The position numbers and the translations under genes were made by a program. Shown here piece after piece: positions 7,370-17,225 of a DNA stretch of 64,000 bases. The notes beneath the pieces were generated by a model. The model made no database searches. It had not been told where the DNA came from and saw nothing but the letters and a program-made list of their open reading frames with translations. The stretch's first letter is position 1, and every line of letters begins with the position of its first letter. The DNA is from [Actinomadura] parvosata subsp. kistnae (GTDB lineage: Bacteria > Actinomycetota > Actinomycetes > Streptosporangiales > Streptosporangiaceae), in assembly GCF_900323885.1 (NCBI RefSeq), contig NZ_OOHJ01000012.1, positions 1 to 64,000 of the forward strand, read 5' to 3'.

Positions 7370-10300
7370 GTGGCTGTTGACTATCTCTCGGACGAGCAGG
7401 TCCGGCGGTATGGGGCGTTTGTGGCCGACCCGACGCCCGAGGAGCTGGAGCAGTTCTTCTTCCTTGATGAGCAGGGGCTGGTGGAGGCTCGGAAGAAGCG
7501 GCGCAAGCACAATCGGCTGGGCTGGAGCGTTCAGTGGGGCATCGTACGGATGCTGGGGACGTTCCTGGAGGATCCGATCGAGGTTCCGTGGGCGGTGGTC
7601 GACTACGTCGCCGAGCAGCTGGGGATCGACGATCCGTCGTGTATCAAGCAGTACGCCGAGCGGAGTGAGACGCAGTACGAGCACACGGGCGAGATCCGGA
7701 AGTTGTTGAAGGTCTGGGAGTTCGCCGAGGCCGAGGAGGAGATCGTGCGGTTCGTCGCCTCGCGGGTGGCCACGACGCGGGACTCGCGGCGGGAGTTGTT
7801 TGACCGGGCGGTGCTTCATCTGATCGAGAAGCGGGTGCAGCTGCCGGGGATCACGACGTTGGCGCGGCTGGTGCGGGATGTGCAGTTGTCGGCGCTGGAG
7901 GAGATCAACACGGCGGTGGTGGCGCCGACGCCGGTGCATACGCGGCGGGAGCTGATCGGCACGCTGGAGGTGCCGGAAGGCAGGAGGGTCTCGACGCTGG
8001 AGTGGATGCGTACCCCGGTGGTGAAGCTGACCGGCAACGGGATGGTCGCTGCGCTGGATCGCACCTCCTGCGTGCTGGGGCTGGGGACGGGTGCGGTGGA
8101 TCTGTCGGCGGTCGCGCCGGTGAAGCTGGCGGAGCTGGTCTCCTACGGGCTGCATGCCAAGGCCCCCAAGATCAAGAGTTTGAAGGGTGAGCGGCGGGTC
8201 GCGACGCTGGTGGCGACGGCACGGCAGTTGGAGCGGTCGTCGGTGGATGACGCGCTACTGCTGTTCGACCTGCTGATGTCGACGAAGCTGCTGTCGGGGG
8301 CGACCCGGGCGAGCAACAAGGAGAAGCTGAAGACCTTCCCGAAGCTGAAGACGGCGGCGTCCCGCATGGCGGCGGCGTGGGCGATCGTCCTGGCGGAGCG
8401 GCCCGAGGGTGAGGGGCCGGCGTCGGTCGCGGAGATGATGGCCGCGGTCGAGACCGTGGTGTCCAGGGCGGAGCTGGCCGCCGCGGTGGAGTCGGTGCGC
8501 GAGTTGCTGCCGCCGCCGGGCGGTGACGACGACGGCGATGCCGAATGGCGGGCGTCGCTGGTCGATCGGTACGCGACGGTGAGGCCGTTCATCGACATGC
8601 TGTCGGCGGTGATCCCCTGGGGTGCGACCGAGGCCGGCACCGAGGTCCTTTCCGCGCTGCGTGGCCTGCCGAAGGTGATCGCGGCCCGCAAGCCGGGCGC
8701 CGAGCACATCCGGGGGTTCGAGGGCCTGGTGACGGGGTCGTGGCGTCGGCTGGTGTTCGCCAATCCGAAGCTGCAGGCCCCGGCGATCGACCGGCCCGCC
8801 TACGTGTTCTGCGTGCTGGAGTTGCTGCACGACGCGTTGCGCCGCCGGGACGTGTACGCGGTCGGTTCCGACAAGTGGGCCGATCCGCGTGTCCAGCTGA
8901 TCGAACCCCTGTTGTGGGTGCGGGAGCGGGACACGGTGCTGACCGCGCTCGGCCTCCCGGCGGATCCCGCCGAGCACCTGGCCGACCTCGCCGACCTTCT
9001 GGACGGCGCGTGCCGGCAGGTTGGGGAGGGTCTGGCGGGCAACGACGCGGCCAGGATCTCGGGCGGGAAGCTGTCGCTGGCCCGGCTGGAGGCGGCCCCG
9101 CACCCCGAGGGTTTCGCCGCGATCCACGACGCGGTCGCGGGGATGCTGCCCCGGATCGACTACCCGGAGCTGATCTTGGAGGTCAACGCCCGGACGGGGT
9201 TCTTGGACGCGATGCCGCACATCTCCGGGTCGCAGGCGCGCCGCGAGGACCTCGATCTGAGCCTGGCGGCGTTGCTGGTGGCCCGGTCGTGCAACATCGG
9301 GCTGACGCCGGTCGCCAAGCCCGGCATCGCCGCGTTGGGCGAGAGCCGCCTGGTCGGGGTGGAGAAGGGCTACTTCCACGGTGAGGGCATCGGGAAGGCC
9401 TCCGCGATCCTGGTGGACAAGCAGGCCGGCATCGAGATCACTGCGGACTGGGGCGGCGGCCTGGTCGCCTCCACCGACGGGCTGCGGTTCGTCGTCCCCG
9501 TCCGTTCCCTGCACTCGCGGCCGTCTCCGCTGTACTTCGGGATCGGGAAGCGGCCGCGCGGCACGACCTGGCTGAACACCGTATCGGACAAGGTGATGGG
9601 GCTCGGCGGTCTGGTGGTGCCAGGGACGATGCGGGACTCGATGTTCATCCTGGATGCCATCCACCGCCTGGACGCCACCGAGCCGCCCGACATCGTCACG
9701 ACCGACACCGGCTCTTACAGCGACGTCGTCTACGGCATGTTCGCGATCTGCGGCTACCAGTTCGCGCCCCGTCATGCCGACATCACCGACACCCAGCTGT
9801 GGTGGGTCGACGCCGCCATGCTGAAGGGCGAGATCACCCGCGACCATCGCGGCTCCAACGGGTGGGGCGCGTTCAACGAGCTTCAGCTGTGGCGGGTGTC
9901 GGTCCCTGCGATCGTCCAGTACTGGGATGATATGGTCCGGGTCGCCGGATCGTTGTCGACGAACAAGGTCCGCGCCTATGACTTGATCAAGATGATGACC
10001 GCGGGCGGGCGGCTCACCGGTCTGGGCAACGCGTTCGCCGCCTACGGCCGGATTTTCAAGACGCTGCACCTGCTCCAGATCATCCACCTCGAGTCCTACC
10101 GGCGGATGATCGGCGCCCAGCTCAACACCGGAGAGTCCCGCCACCAGCTCGCCCGCCGCGTGTTCTTCGGCAACCTCGGGCAGCTGCGCCAAGCCTATGA
10201 ACGCGGTATGGAGAACCAGCTCGGCGCCCTCGGCCTCGGCTTGAATGCGATCACTTGGTGGAACAGCCTCTACATCGACGCCGCCGTCGCCCGGCTGGAG

Positions 10301-10468
10301 GCCGACGGCCTGGGCATCAGCCGTGAGATCAAGGCCCGGCTGTCACCTCTGCTGTTCGAGCACGTCAATTTCCACGGCTCCTACCCCTTCCACCGCCCCC
10401 ATCTGGAGGAAGGACGCCTGCGGGACCTGCGCGAGCCCAACGCCGTCGAGGACGAGCCGGAGGAATAG
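7370..10468 (+). CDS. tnpA: Tn3-family transposase TnpA
   Basis: A 1032-aa DDE transposase that binds the 38-bp ends and drives replicative transposition through a cointegrate. N-terminal DUF4158-like region (LSDEQVRRYGAFVADPTPEE). C-terminal catalytic domain with Asp703 (STDGLRFVVPV), Asp779 (VTTDTGSYSDVVYG) and Glu922 (LNTGESRHQLARR), spaced as in Tn3 (689/765/895). Full length with no frameshift. The GTG at 7370 is about 100 bases inside the left repeat. It should be functional. A decayed relative lies at 57.7-59.2 kb. Confidence 0.97.
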   Translation: MAVDYLSDEQVRRYGAFVADPTPEELEQFFFLDEQGLVEARKKRRKHNRLGWSVQWGIVRMLGTFLEDPIEVPWAVVDYVAEQLGIDDPSCIKQYAERSETQYEHTGEIRKLLKVWEFAEAEEEIVRFVASRVATTRDSRRELFDRAVLHLIEKRVQLPGITTLARLVRDVQLSALEEINTAVVAPTPVHTRRELIGTLEVPEGRRVSTLEWMRTPVVKLTGNGMVAALDRTSCVLGLGTGAVDLSAVAPVKLAELVSYGLHAKAPKIKSLKGERRVATLVATARQLERSSVDDALLLFDLLMSTKLLSGATRASNKEKLKTFPKLKTAASRMAAAWAIVLAERPEGEGPASVAEMMAAVETVVSRAELAAAVESVRELLPPPGGDDDGDAEWRASLVDRYATVRPFIDMLSAVIPWGATEAGTEVLSALRGLPKVIAARKPGAEHIRGFEGLVTGSWRRLVFANPKLQAPAIDRPAYVFCVLELLHDALRRRDVYAVGSDKWADPRVQLIEPLLWVRERDTVLTALGLPADPAEHLADLADLLDGACRQVGEGLAGNDAARISGGKLSLARLEAAPHPEGFAAIHDAVAGMLPRIDYPELILEVNARTGFLDAMPHISGSQARREDLDLSLAALLVARSCNIGLTPVAKPGIAALGESRLVGVEKGYFHGEGIGKASAILVDKQAGIEITADWGGGLVASTDGLRFVVPVRSLHSRPSPLYFGIGKRPRGTTWLNTVSDKVMGLGGLVVPGTMRDSMFILDAIHRLDATEPPDIVTTDTGSYSDVVYGMFAICGYQFAPRHADITDTQLWWVDAAMLKGEITRDHRGSNGWGAFNELQLWRVSVPAIVQYWDDMVRVAGSLSTNKVRAYDLIKMMTAGGRLTGLGNAFAAYGRIFKTLHLLQIIHLESYRRMIGAQLNTGESRHQLARRVFFGNLGQLRQAYERGMENQLGALGLGLNAITWWNSLYIDAAVARLEADGLGISREIKARLSPLLFEHVNFHGSYPFHRPHLEEGRLRDLREPNAVEDEPEE

Positions 10469-10476
10469 GGCACCCG

Positions 10477-10923
10477 ATGAGCGACGACTCCCCTCCGGGC
10501 CCGGACGCGGCACGGGCCGGGCTCGGCTTCACCGTGCTGTCCCGCTCCGACGGATGGCCCGCCCTGCTCGGACGGCGGCCCCTGAACCGTGCCGAGCGTG
10601 CCGAGCTGCGGCGTGCGCTGGACGCTGAACCCGAGCCCGGCAGCACCGACACCACCCCGGACCCTCTGTTCCTGGCCTACCTGACCATCGACGGCCTGGA
10701 CCGCGAAGGCGACCCGCGTAAGGCGATGCGGCTGCGCGGCCGGATCCTCGCGGCCGCGCGCAGCGCCGCCGAACAGCGCCGCACCACCTTCCACGCCACC
10801 GAGACCACGGTGACGGTCGGGATCTACGGCACGGACGCCGCCGCCCGGATCACCGTGCTGCGCACCGCGTTGGCCGCGCTCGTCACCAAGCACGGGCTGG
10901 CCGCCCGCGACGAACCATGGTGA
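10477..10923 (+). CDS. Hypothetical passenger protein following tnpA
   Basis: A 148-aa protein starting 8 bases after the tnpA stop, so probably co-transcribed. Contains AYLTIDGLDREGDPRKAMRL and a C-terminal helical stretch. No domain recognised and no transmembrane segment. It may be an accessory transposition protein or cargo. Confidence 0.65.
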   Translation: MSDDSPPGPDAARAGLGFTVLSRSDGWPALLGRRPLNRAERAELRRALDAEPEPGSTDTTPDPLFLAYLTIDGLDREGDPRKAMRLRGRILAAARSAAEQRRTTFHATETTVTVGIYGTDAAARITVLRTALAALVTKHGLAARDEPW

Positions 10924-11306
10924 GTATGCGGCGTTCCTGGCCTTGTCCGTACGGGGCGCGATACGGCCCTTAGAGGGTGGAGGAACGGCGCCGTGCGATA
11001 AGCCCGTTCGCCCAGCTCACTGGCGGTGGGTGAAGGGCAGCGGCGGAGCGGGCCGTTTGAGCAGGCGTTCGGGGGCCCCGGCCTGGTAACAGGGGCAAAG
11101 GCCGGCGGTGGCCGGCACGCATGGCCTATCGCGATCGGGTTATCGGGCCGACCGGTTGTGGTGGTGCAGACTCGCTGGCTGCGCCGCCGTACCGGCGGCC
11201 ATCGTCATGTGGTGTCGGTTTGTGGGGGATCGTCGGGAAGTGCGGCGCCGCAGGCGTTCGGCGGCCTACGATCGGGTCCCTGGACCGGTCTCGGGGCAGG
11301 CACGTC
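10924..11306. other. Intergenic region inside the transposon
   Basis: No gene recognised. It may contain the tnpA/cargo boundary. Confidence 0.4.
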
Positions 11307-11567
11307 ATGACCAGGGGCGCACCGTCACGGCCGGAGGTGCCGCACATCACCGCCTACACCGAGGACGAGATATCGCTTCCGCTGGTGTTCGTGGCCGATC
11401 CGGGCGCCACGGACGGGATTCGGCTCAGCTACGCCGACGCGACACCGCAGGACTTCCAGTTCGGGGTGCTCTGGGCATGTCATGGGCCGCATCGGAAAGG
11501 CCGCGCAGACTTCTGCATGATCCACAGCCTGCCCCGCCGCCCCGCGCGGCGCGATGTAGGCCCTTGA
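11307..11567 (+). CDS. Small hypothetical protein (transposon cargo)
   Basis: An 86-aa frame (PEVPHITAYTEDEISLPLVF, LSYADATPQDFQFGVLWACH) with protein-like composition. The ATG at 11307 is preferred over an upstream extension of poor quality. Family not recognised. It may be a truncated regulator-associated protein. Confidence 0.45.
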   Translation: MTRGAPSRPEVPHITAYTEDEISLPLVFVADPGATDGIRLSYADATPQDFQFGVLWACHGPHRKGRADFCMIHSLPRRPARRDVGP

Positions 11568-11815
11568 GCCGGGGTACGGCGGTGACGGCTTACTGACGGA
11601 GCTGCCTGGGACAGCTTCACCCCGGATGGCGGCAACGCGGTTGATGCTCTTCGCCACAGGGAGCGAATCGAGGGACCCGCGTTGCCGCTCCTACCAAGGC
11701 TCATGCTGCCCCTGCCGTACCTCTGGCTGATCATCACGGGGCGCAGCATACGGCACTGACCCACCGCGCCGGCGTGCCGGAACCCTTTCATCAGCCGGCC
11801 ATGATACGATGCCGA

Positions 11816-11849
11816 CTTGTTGACGTATTTTGCGAAATTGGTCAACAAG
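11816..11849. promoter_or_regulatory. Candidate operator upstream of ligase gene
   Basis: CTTGTTGAC (11816-11824) and its exact complement GTCAACAAG (11841-11849), separated by 16 bases and ending 21 bases before the ligase start. The right half plus flank (GTCAACAAGCCGACA) recurs as GTCAACAAGTCGACA at 13317, in the leader of the TetR gene, suggesting that TetR binds both. Confidence 0.55.
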
Positions 11850-11870
11850 CCGACAGGGGAGGCCAGGTCG

Positions 11871-13313
11871 ATGCTGCCCTCGGAACTCCCGCGGAGGTCG
11901 CGGCGCAAAGCGCGAGAAGCGCCCGGCCATGCCCTGGAAAGGCAGCTCATCGTGACAAACGCTCGGCAGCTCTCCCGCGACGCACGACATGCGCTGCGGG
12001 AGGGGCCTGCGGCGATCGAAAGGCGGCAACGCGCCCGCCTCGCCGAGATCGTCACCTACGCCCGCGCGCACTCGCCCTACTTACGGCGTCTGTACCGCGA
12101 CGTGCCGGAACAGGCCGACGACCCGGCCCTGGTTCCCGTCACCGACAAGAAGACCCTGATGGCGCACTTCGACGAGTGGGTCACCGACCCGGAGGTGACG
12201 CTGGAGAAGGCCGAAGCCTTCGTCTCCGACCCCGAGCGGGCAGGGGAGCGGTTCCTCGGGCGCTACCTGCTGGCGACCACGTCCGGCACCAGCGGGCTGC
12301 GCGGCATCTTCCTCTCCGATGAGCAGTGCATCGCCGTCGGCAACGCCGTCGGCGCCCGCGCCCGCGCCAAGCTGCGGATCGGCCAGATCATCCGTCTCAT
12401 GCGCGGCATGGGGCGCAACGCGATCGTCACCGCACCCGGAGGCCATTTCTCCACCGTCGCCTCGGCGGCCCGGTTCCGGCGCGACCACCCGCGGCTCACC
12501 TGGATGTTGCGCGAATTCTCCATCCATCAGCCGCTCCCGGAACTCGTCGCCGGGCTCAACCACTACAACCCCAGCACCCTCGCCGGCTTCTCCAGCATGC
12601 TCGGGGTCCTGGCCCGGGAGCAGGAAGCGGGCCGGCTGCGCATTCACCCGGGGCTGGTCCTCGCCGGCGGTGAAGCGCTGACCGAACAGAACCGCGCCCG
12701 GATCGCCGGCGCCTTCCACGCTCAGGTGCGCTCGGCCTACGCCGCCACCGAATGCTCCTTCCTCGCCTACGGGTGCCCCCACGACTGGCTGCACGTCAAC
12801 AGCGACTGGGCGTTGCTGGAACCGGTCGACGCCGAATTCCGGCCCGTCCCGGCCGACCGGCCCTCGCACACGGTCCTGCTGACCAACCTCGCCAACCGCG
12901 TGCAACCCATCCTGCGATACAACCTGGGCGACAATGTTCTGGTACGTCCGGACCCCTGTCCGTGCGGCAGCCCGCTACCGGCCGTACGGGTACAAGGCCG
13001 CGCCGCCGAGCTGCTGATCTTCCCCACGGAGGACGGCGAGGAGATCGCCATCTCACCCATGGCCTTCGGCACGCTGCTGGACCGCCTTCCCGGCATCCAG
13101 CAGTTCCAGCTCGTCCAGAGCAGGCCCGCCGAGCTGCGCATCCGCCTGAAAGCCGGGCACGGCACCGATCCCGACAGCCTCTGGCGCACCGTGCACGACA
13201 CCCTCGCCGGCCTGCTGACCGAGCGTCAGGCCGGCCACGTCACGCTCGTTCGAGCCGACGAGCCGCCCGAGCAGTCCCCCGGCGGCAAGTTCCGCAGGAT
13301 CATCCCCCTGTAA
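11871..13313 (+). CDS. Adenylate-forming enzyme, phenylacetate-CoA ligase (PaaK)-like
   Basis: A 480-aa ANL-superfamily protein that would activate an acid as its acyl-adenylate and probably transfer it to CoA. Motifs: phosphate-binding loop ATTSGTSGLRG (about residue 135), AYAATECSF (A5 equivalent), and RYNLGDNV with the ribose-binding Asp (A7 equivalent). The CPCGSPLP cluster before the C-terminal lid is typical of PaaK relatives. The ATG at 11871 is chosen for the GGGGAGG site 9 bases upstream; an in-frame TTG at 11817 would run through the operator. Substrate unknown. It is the first gene of the cargo operon and precedes the TetR gene by 27 bases. Confidence 0.8.
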   Translation: MLPSELPRRSRRKAREAPGHALERQLIVTNARQLSRDARHALREGPAAIERRQRARLAEIVTYARAHSPYLRRLYRDVPEQADDPALVPVTDKKTLMAHFDEWVTDPEVTLEKAEAFVSDPERAGERFLGRYLLATTSGTSGLRGIFLSDEQCIAVGNAVGARARAKLRIGQIIRLMRGMGRNAIVTAPGGHFSTVASAARFRRDHPRLTWMLREFSIHQPLPELVAGLNHYNPSTLAGFSSMLGVLAREQEAGRLRIHPGLVLAGGEALTEQNRARIAGAFHAQVRSAYAATECSFLAYGCPHDWLHVNSDWALLEPVDAEFRPVPADRPSHTVLLTNLANRVQPILRYNLGDNVLVRPDPCPCGSPLPAVRVQGRAAELLIFPTEDGEEIAISPMAFGTLLDRLPGIQQFQLVQSRPAELRIRLKAGHGTDPDSLWRTVHDTLAGLLTERQAGHVTLVRADEPPEQSPGGKFRRIIPL

Positions 13314-13340
13314 CCGGTCAACAAGTCGACAAGGAGTGGC

Positions 13341-14051
13341 ATGGAAGATCATGTGTCGGCAAGTCCCGACCCTCGCGCGGACCGGATCCTCGACGCGGCG
13401 GCGGACCTGCTGGTCCAGCGGGGCTACCGGAAAGTGGCTGTGGAGGACGTGGCGGCGCGGGCGTCGATCGGCAAGGGAACCGTCTACCTGCACTGGCCCA
13501 CCAAGCGGCACCTGTTCGAGGCGGTGGTCGTGCGGGAGGGGATCGCCTACCTCGGGCAGCTGGCGGCCGAGCTCCGGCGCGATCCCGAAGCCGTGCTCCC
13601 GCATCGCCTGGCGGCGAGCACGTACCTGATCATCATGGGGCGCCCGGTGCTGCGGGCGCTGTCCACCGGGCGGGCGCCCGAGCTGGAGATCATGGGGCTC
13701 GACCACGGGCTGCTCGAACGCGAGCTGCTCATGCAGGAACGTCTGTTCGGCCTGCTGGCCGCGTCCGGGCTGATCCGCGCCGGCGTACCGGACCTCGTGT
13801 ACACCATGAAGGCGTCGAGCATGGGGTTCTATCTGCTGGACTGGCTCGAGCCGCCCACGGCCCGCCTCGACCTGCGGCGGAAGGCCGACGCGCTGGCGTA
13901 CACCGTCAAGCACGCCTTCGAGCCGCCGGTGCCGCCCGGCCGCGACGTCCTGGAAACCGTCGCGGAGCAGGCGATCGCGTTGCTGGAGGAGCCGCTGCCG
14001 CGCTACAGCGCCCAGATCTACACCTACGACAAGAAACAGCGGACGCCGTGA
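13341..14051 (+). CDS. TetR family regulator (transposon cargo)
   Basis: 236 aa. HTH region RILDAAADLLVQRGYRKVAV and ARASIGKGTVYLHWPTKRHL, then an effector domain. It lies within the cargo operon. Its leader (13317-13333) contains the half-site GTCAACAAG shared with the ligase promoter, so it probably controls the operon in response to a substrate or product. Confidence 0.85.
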   Translation: MEDHVSASPDPRADRILDAAADLLVQRGYRKVAVEDVAARASIGKGTVYLHWPTKRHLFEAVVVREGIAYLGQLAAELRRDPEAVLPHRLAASTYLIIMGRPVLRALSTGRAPELEIMGLDHGLLERELLMQERLFGLLAASGLIRAGVPDLVYTMKASSMGFYLLDWLEPPTARLDLRRKADALAYTVKHAFEPPVPPGRDVLETVAEQAIALLEEPLPRYSAQIYTYDKKQRTP

Positions 14052-14088
14052 ACCTCCGGCGGCTCACCCGGCAGAGAGGGGAAGACAG

Positions 14089-14925
14089 ATGACCACTGCT
14101 CCGGCGATGACGCCCCCGGCGGGCGTCCTGTTAGAGGGGCGGGGGGTGGTCGTCACGGGCGCCGGGTCGGGCATCGGCGCGGCGTCCGCGGCGGCTCTGG
14201 CCGCCCGGGGAGCGCGGGTGTGCTGCGCGGACATCGACGTCGGCGGCGCGGAGCGCACGGCCGAGGAGATCACTGCGGCTGGTGGCGACGCGTTCGGCAT
14301 GCGGGTTGACGTCACCTTGCCCGAGGACAACGAGGCGATGGTGCGCGAGACCATCGCCCGTTACGGCGCGGTGCACATCGCCCACCTCAATGCCGGAACG
14401 GGGGAGTCGTCGAGCGTCCTGGAGTATCCGCTGGACGCGTGGGACCGGACGATGGCCGTGTGCCTGCGAGGAGTTCTGCTCGGCCTGCAGGCGACGGGCC
14501 GGGCCATGGTGGAGGCGGGCGGAGGTTCGATCGTGGTCACCTCATCGACGGCCGGCCTGGTCGGTGTCCGGATGGCGGCGGCGTACTCGGCGGCGAAGCA
14601 CGGGGTACTCGGACTCGTCAGAACGGCCGCCATGGAGCTTGGGCCGAAGGGCATCCGGGTCAACGCCATCTGCCCCGGATTCATCGCCAGCAACGACCTC
14701 ATGCGCAAGCTGGGCGAGGAACGCGACGTCGGCAGCCGGTTCCCGCTCCGCCGCGCCGGCCACAGCGACGAGGTCGCGAACCTGGTGGCGTTCCTGGCCG
14801 GCGACGGCGCCTCGTTCATCAGCGGCGGCGTCTACACCATCGACGGAGGCTGGCTGGCGGGCCCGGAGGCCCGCCCGGACACCGCTCACACCTCCCATAA
14901 CAACCAGAAGGAGCAGCATCGATGA
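14089..14925 (+). CDS. Short-chain dehydrogenase/reductase (SDR)
   Basis: A 278-aa classical SDR: nucleotide-binding TGAGSGIG (residues 23-30), acidic Asp48 after the second strand (CADID, favouring NAD), NAG at 100-102, catalytic Ser151/152, Tyr165 and Lys169 (YSAAK). It would oxidise or reduce an alcohol/ketone in the pathway of the neighbouring CoA-ligase-like enzyme. Its stop overlaps the start of the next gene by 4 bases, so the two are translationally coupled. Confidence 0.88.
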   Translation: MTTAPAMTPPAGVLLEGRGVVVTGAGSGIGAASAAALAARGARVCCADIDVGGAERTAEEITAAGGDAFGMRVDVTLPEDNEAMVRETIARYGAVHIAHLNAGTGESSSVLEYPLDAWDRTMAVCLRGVLLGLQATGRAMVEAGGGSIVVTSSTAGLVGVRMAAAYSAAKHGVLGLVRTAAMELGPKGIRVNAICPGFIASNDLMRKLGEERDVGSRFPLRRAGHSDEVANLVAFLAGDGASFISGGVYTIDGGWLAGPEARPDTAHTSHNNQKEQHR

Positions 14926-15500
14926 CCGTCACCGATCCGCCGGCCGACCCGATCCCGATGATCGGCGTCCAGCAGCTGCTGGCGCTTCCTCCCGCCGAGC
15001 TGCTAGCGCTGTGGAGGACGCTGCCCGCTCCGGACCTGAACGAGCTCGACGGCGAGTACGCCGGTTACATCCCCGCCCTCCATCTGCCGCCGGAACAGCT
15101 CCGGGGGACCATCGATTTCCTGTATCGGGAGAATTCCCCGCGCGGATCCTGGGTGGGAAAGGCGTTCAAGGCCGCCGGCGGGGCCACCAGCGAGGGATAC
15201 AACGTCTTCCGGAGGCGCGCGGATGACGGCGCCGGTCAGGTCTTCCTCCGCCGGGGAAGGTTCGCCACCGGCATCGGTGAGTCGCATGTGGACGGCGGGC
15301 CCTCGCTGATGATGAGGTACGCCGCCTTCCCCAACGGGCTCGCTCTCACTGATCTCGTCGACGAGGTACGGCGCTACTCGACGGGGCTCTACGTCGCGAC
15401 CGCGACCTCGCTGCCGGAGACGGGCGCCGAGCGTACCCGGCCAGATGGCTGCTTCCTGCTCGCAGGACCGATCAACCCGTGGATCGGCGCGGACGATTGA
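14922..15500 (+). CDS. Conserved hypothetical protein of cargo operon
   Basis: A 192-aa soluble protein starting in the SDR stop (ATGA). Contains SPRGSWVGKAFKAAGG and FATGIGESHVDGGPSLMMRY. The G-x-W-x-GK stretch faintly recalls GXWXG/lipocalin-like proteins, but I cannot assign a family. Position implies a role in the same pathway. Confidence 0.7.
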   Translation: MTVTDPPADPIPMIGVQQLLALPPAELLALWRTLPAPDLNELDGEYAGYIPALHLPPEQLRGTIDFLYRENSPRGSWVGKAFKAAGGATSEGYNVFRRRADDGAGQVFLRRGRFATGIGESHVDGGPSLMMRYAAFPNGLALTDLVDEVRRYSTGLYVATATSLPETGAERTRPDGCFLLAGPINPWIGADD

Positions 15501-15512
15501 GACGGACCCGCA

Positions 15513-15968
15513 ATGAACGATCTTGATATCGCGGACCGCTTCGAGATCCAGCAGGCGATCGGCCGCTACTCCCACGCCTTCGACAGCGGTGACGTCGAGG
15601 GGTGGGTCGGCTTGTTCGCTGACGACGGGATCTTCGAGGTCGTCCTTGTGGACCAGCCGGACCGGCGCGGCGTGTTCCAGGGCTCCGCCGAGCTTCGCCA
15701 GTTCGCGGAGTCGTCGATGGCAAGGGTCGGACACGTCCTGCACCATGTCTCAGGGATCGTGTTCGACGACATCACGGCTGATCGACCGTGCACTCGTACG
15801 ACATTGATCGCCACCAGGCAGCACTCGGGCGGGCCCGCGATCACCACACACGGCACGTACGTCGATCACTGGTGCAGAACCGAAGGCGGATGGCGGATCC
15901 AGCACCGTCTCTATCTCGCGCTGGGATACGCCGGCACGCGACAGCCCTCTGGACCGTCGGCGCCATAG
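15513..15968 (+). CDS. SnoaL-like / NTF2-fold protein
   Basis: A 151-aa protein of the SnoaL-like family: DRFEIQQAIGRYSHAFDSGD at the start, a central conserved His region (HVLHHVSGIVFDD) and DHWCRTEGGWRIQHRLY at the end. Members are polyketide cyclases, hydratases or isomerases acting on small hydrophobic substrates. Twelve bases separate it from the previous gene; it is the last cargo gene before the convergent recombinase. Confidence 0.82.
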   Translation: MNDLDIADRFEIQQAIGRYSHAFDSGDVEGWVGLFADDGIFEVVLVDQPDRRGVFQGSAELRQFAESSMARVGHVLHHVSGIVFDDITADRPCTRTTLIATRQHSGGPAITTHGTYVDHWCRTEGGWRIQHRLYLALGYAGTRQPSGPSAP

Positions 15969-16054
15969 GATCTGGGGAGCCTGTGAGACTGCTGTCACCC
16001 GGTACACGCGATTGTGTTAGTGCTGGTCAGAGAGTCGCAGCGGCGATCTGCGCG

Positions 16055-17225
16055 TTACAGATCCTCGATGTAGCCGGCGGCGATGTCGTCGGGCGGGTTG
16101 GTGTAGAGGCGCAGGTAGCGGTCGTTGGCGTGGCCGAGGCGGCGTTCGAGTTCGGCGCGGTTGTGGCCGGAGGCTTGGGAGAGCTGGAAGGCGAAGGTGT
16201 GGCGGGCGTCGTGCGGGCGCAGGGTGCCGAGTTTGCGGTCGGGGTCGGGCGTCTGGGCGTCGTGCAGGCGGCCGATCTCGCCGACGATGGTGTTGATCGA
16301 GCGGGGTGACAGGCGGCCGTCGGGGCGGCGGGCGGCGATGGAGGCGGCCGACAGGAAGAGTGCTGTCGGAGTGGTGCTGGCCGTGGCGTCGCCGGGGCGT
16401 TCGTGTTGGAGGTAGTCGGCCAGGGCGTGGCGGGCGTCGCGGCCGAGGAAGACGGTGCGGCTGGTGCGGCCCTTGCCGCGTACGCCGGCCAGGCGCGCCT
16501 TCTTGGCCTGGCGCAGCCGGTCGGCCTCGGCCGGCTGCAGCTGGTCCAGGTCCAGGCCGACCAGTTCGGCGCGGCGCAGCCCGGTGCCGAACAGCAGGTA
16601 GATGATGGCCCGGTCGCGCAGCGGGCGGGCGTGGGCGTGGGTGCGCGGGCCGGCGCCGCGGTGGCGGCGGCCCTTGAGCTCGTGGAAGACCTCGATCCGG
16701 TCGACGATGTTCTTGACGGTGCGGACCTGGGCGGCGGCGAGTGCGCGCGGCTGCGGGGCGGGCAGCGGCAGCAGCGTGACTTTCTTGGTCGGGTCGCCGT
16801 GGCGCAGCAGCCCGTCGGGGGCGCGCGGTGATCCAGGTGAACAGCGCCGAGACGTGCGCGAGGTGGTTGTTGACTGTCGCGGCGGCCATCGGCGCCGCCC
16901 GCCCGTCGCGGCCGCGGTTGCCTGCGGCGGCCAGGTGGTCGCGCCAGGCCGCCACCTCGCGCGGGGTGACGGCCGAGAGCCGGTCGTGCCCGAGGCCGTC
17001 GGCGAGCCAGGTAGCGAAGCGCTGCAGATGCCGGGCGATCTTGGCGGTGACCTCCAGCGAGCGGACCCCTCGCACGGCCAGGTCGAGGTAGTGCTCGATC
17101 CAGTCGGGCAGGTTGTCGTCGGCCGGATCGAGCCGGTCGGGGAGCCCGACCACCTTTCGTGAAGTGACTTCGGCGCGATCCGGCCCGGCGGTCGAGGGCT
17201 GCGAGCTGGGGGTGGAGGACGGCAT
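16055..17225 (-). pseudogene. Tyrosine recombinase/integrase of the transposon (one apparent frameshift)
   Basis: The N-terminal core-binding (SAM-like) domain reads LPDWIEHYLDLAVRGVRSLE. After about 16820 the catalytic domain continues in another frame: GLRRAELVGLDLDQL (catalytic Arg), LRPHDARHTFAF (HxxR), LGHANDRYLRLY (His and the Tyr nucleophile), ending AAGYIEDL. Removing one base from the five-C run at 16817-16821 restores one protein of about 390 aa, so this may be a sequencing error. It lies 69 bases from the right repeat, the position of a cointegrate-resolution recombinase. If truly frameshifted, resolution would need another enzyme. Confidence 0.8.

Noticed and set aside
8255..10192. 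645-aa minus-strand open frame opposite tnpA
   Set aside because: His/Gln/Arg/Pro-rich composition of an antisense shadow of the transposase; no family features.
12752..14092. 446-aa plus-strand open frame across the ligase and TetR genes
   Set aside because: Overlaps two clear genes in another frame and has shadow composition.
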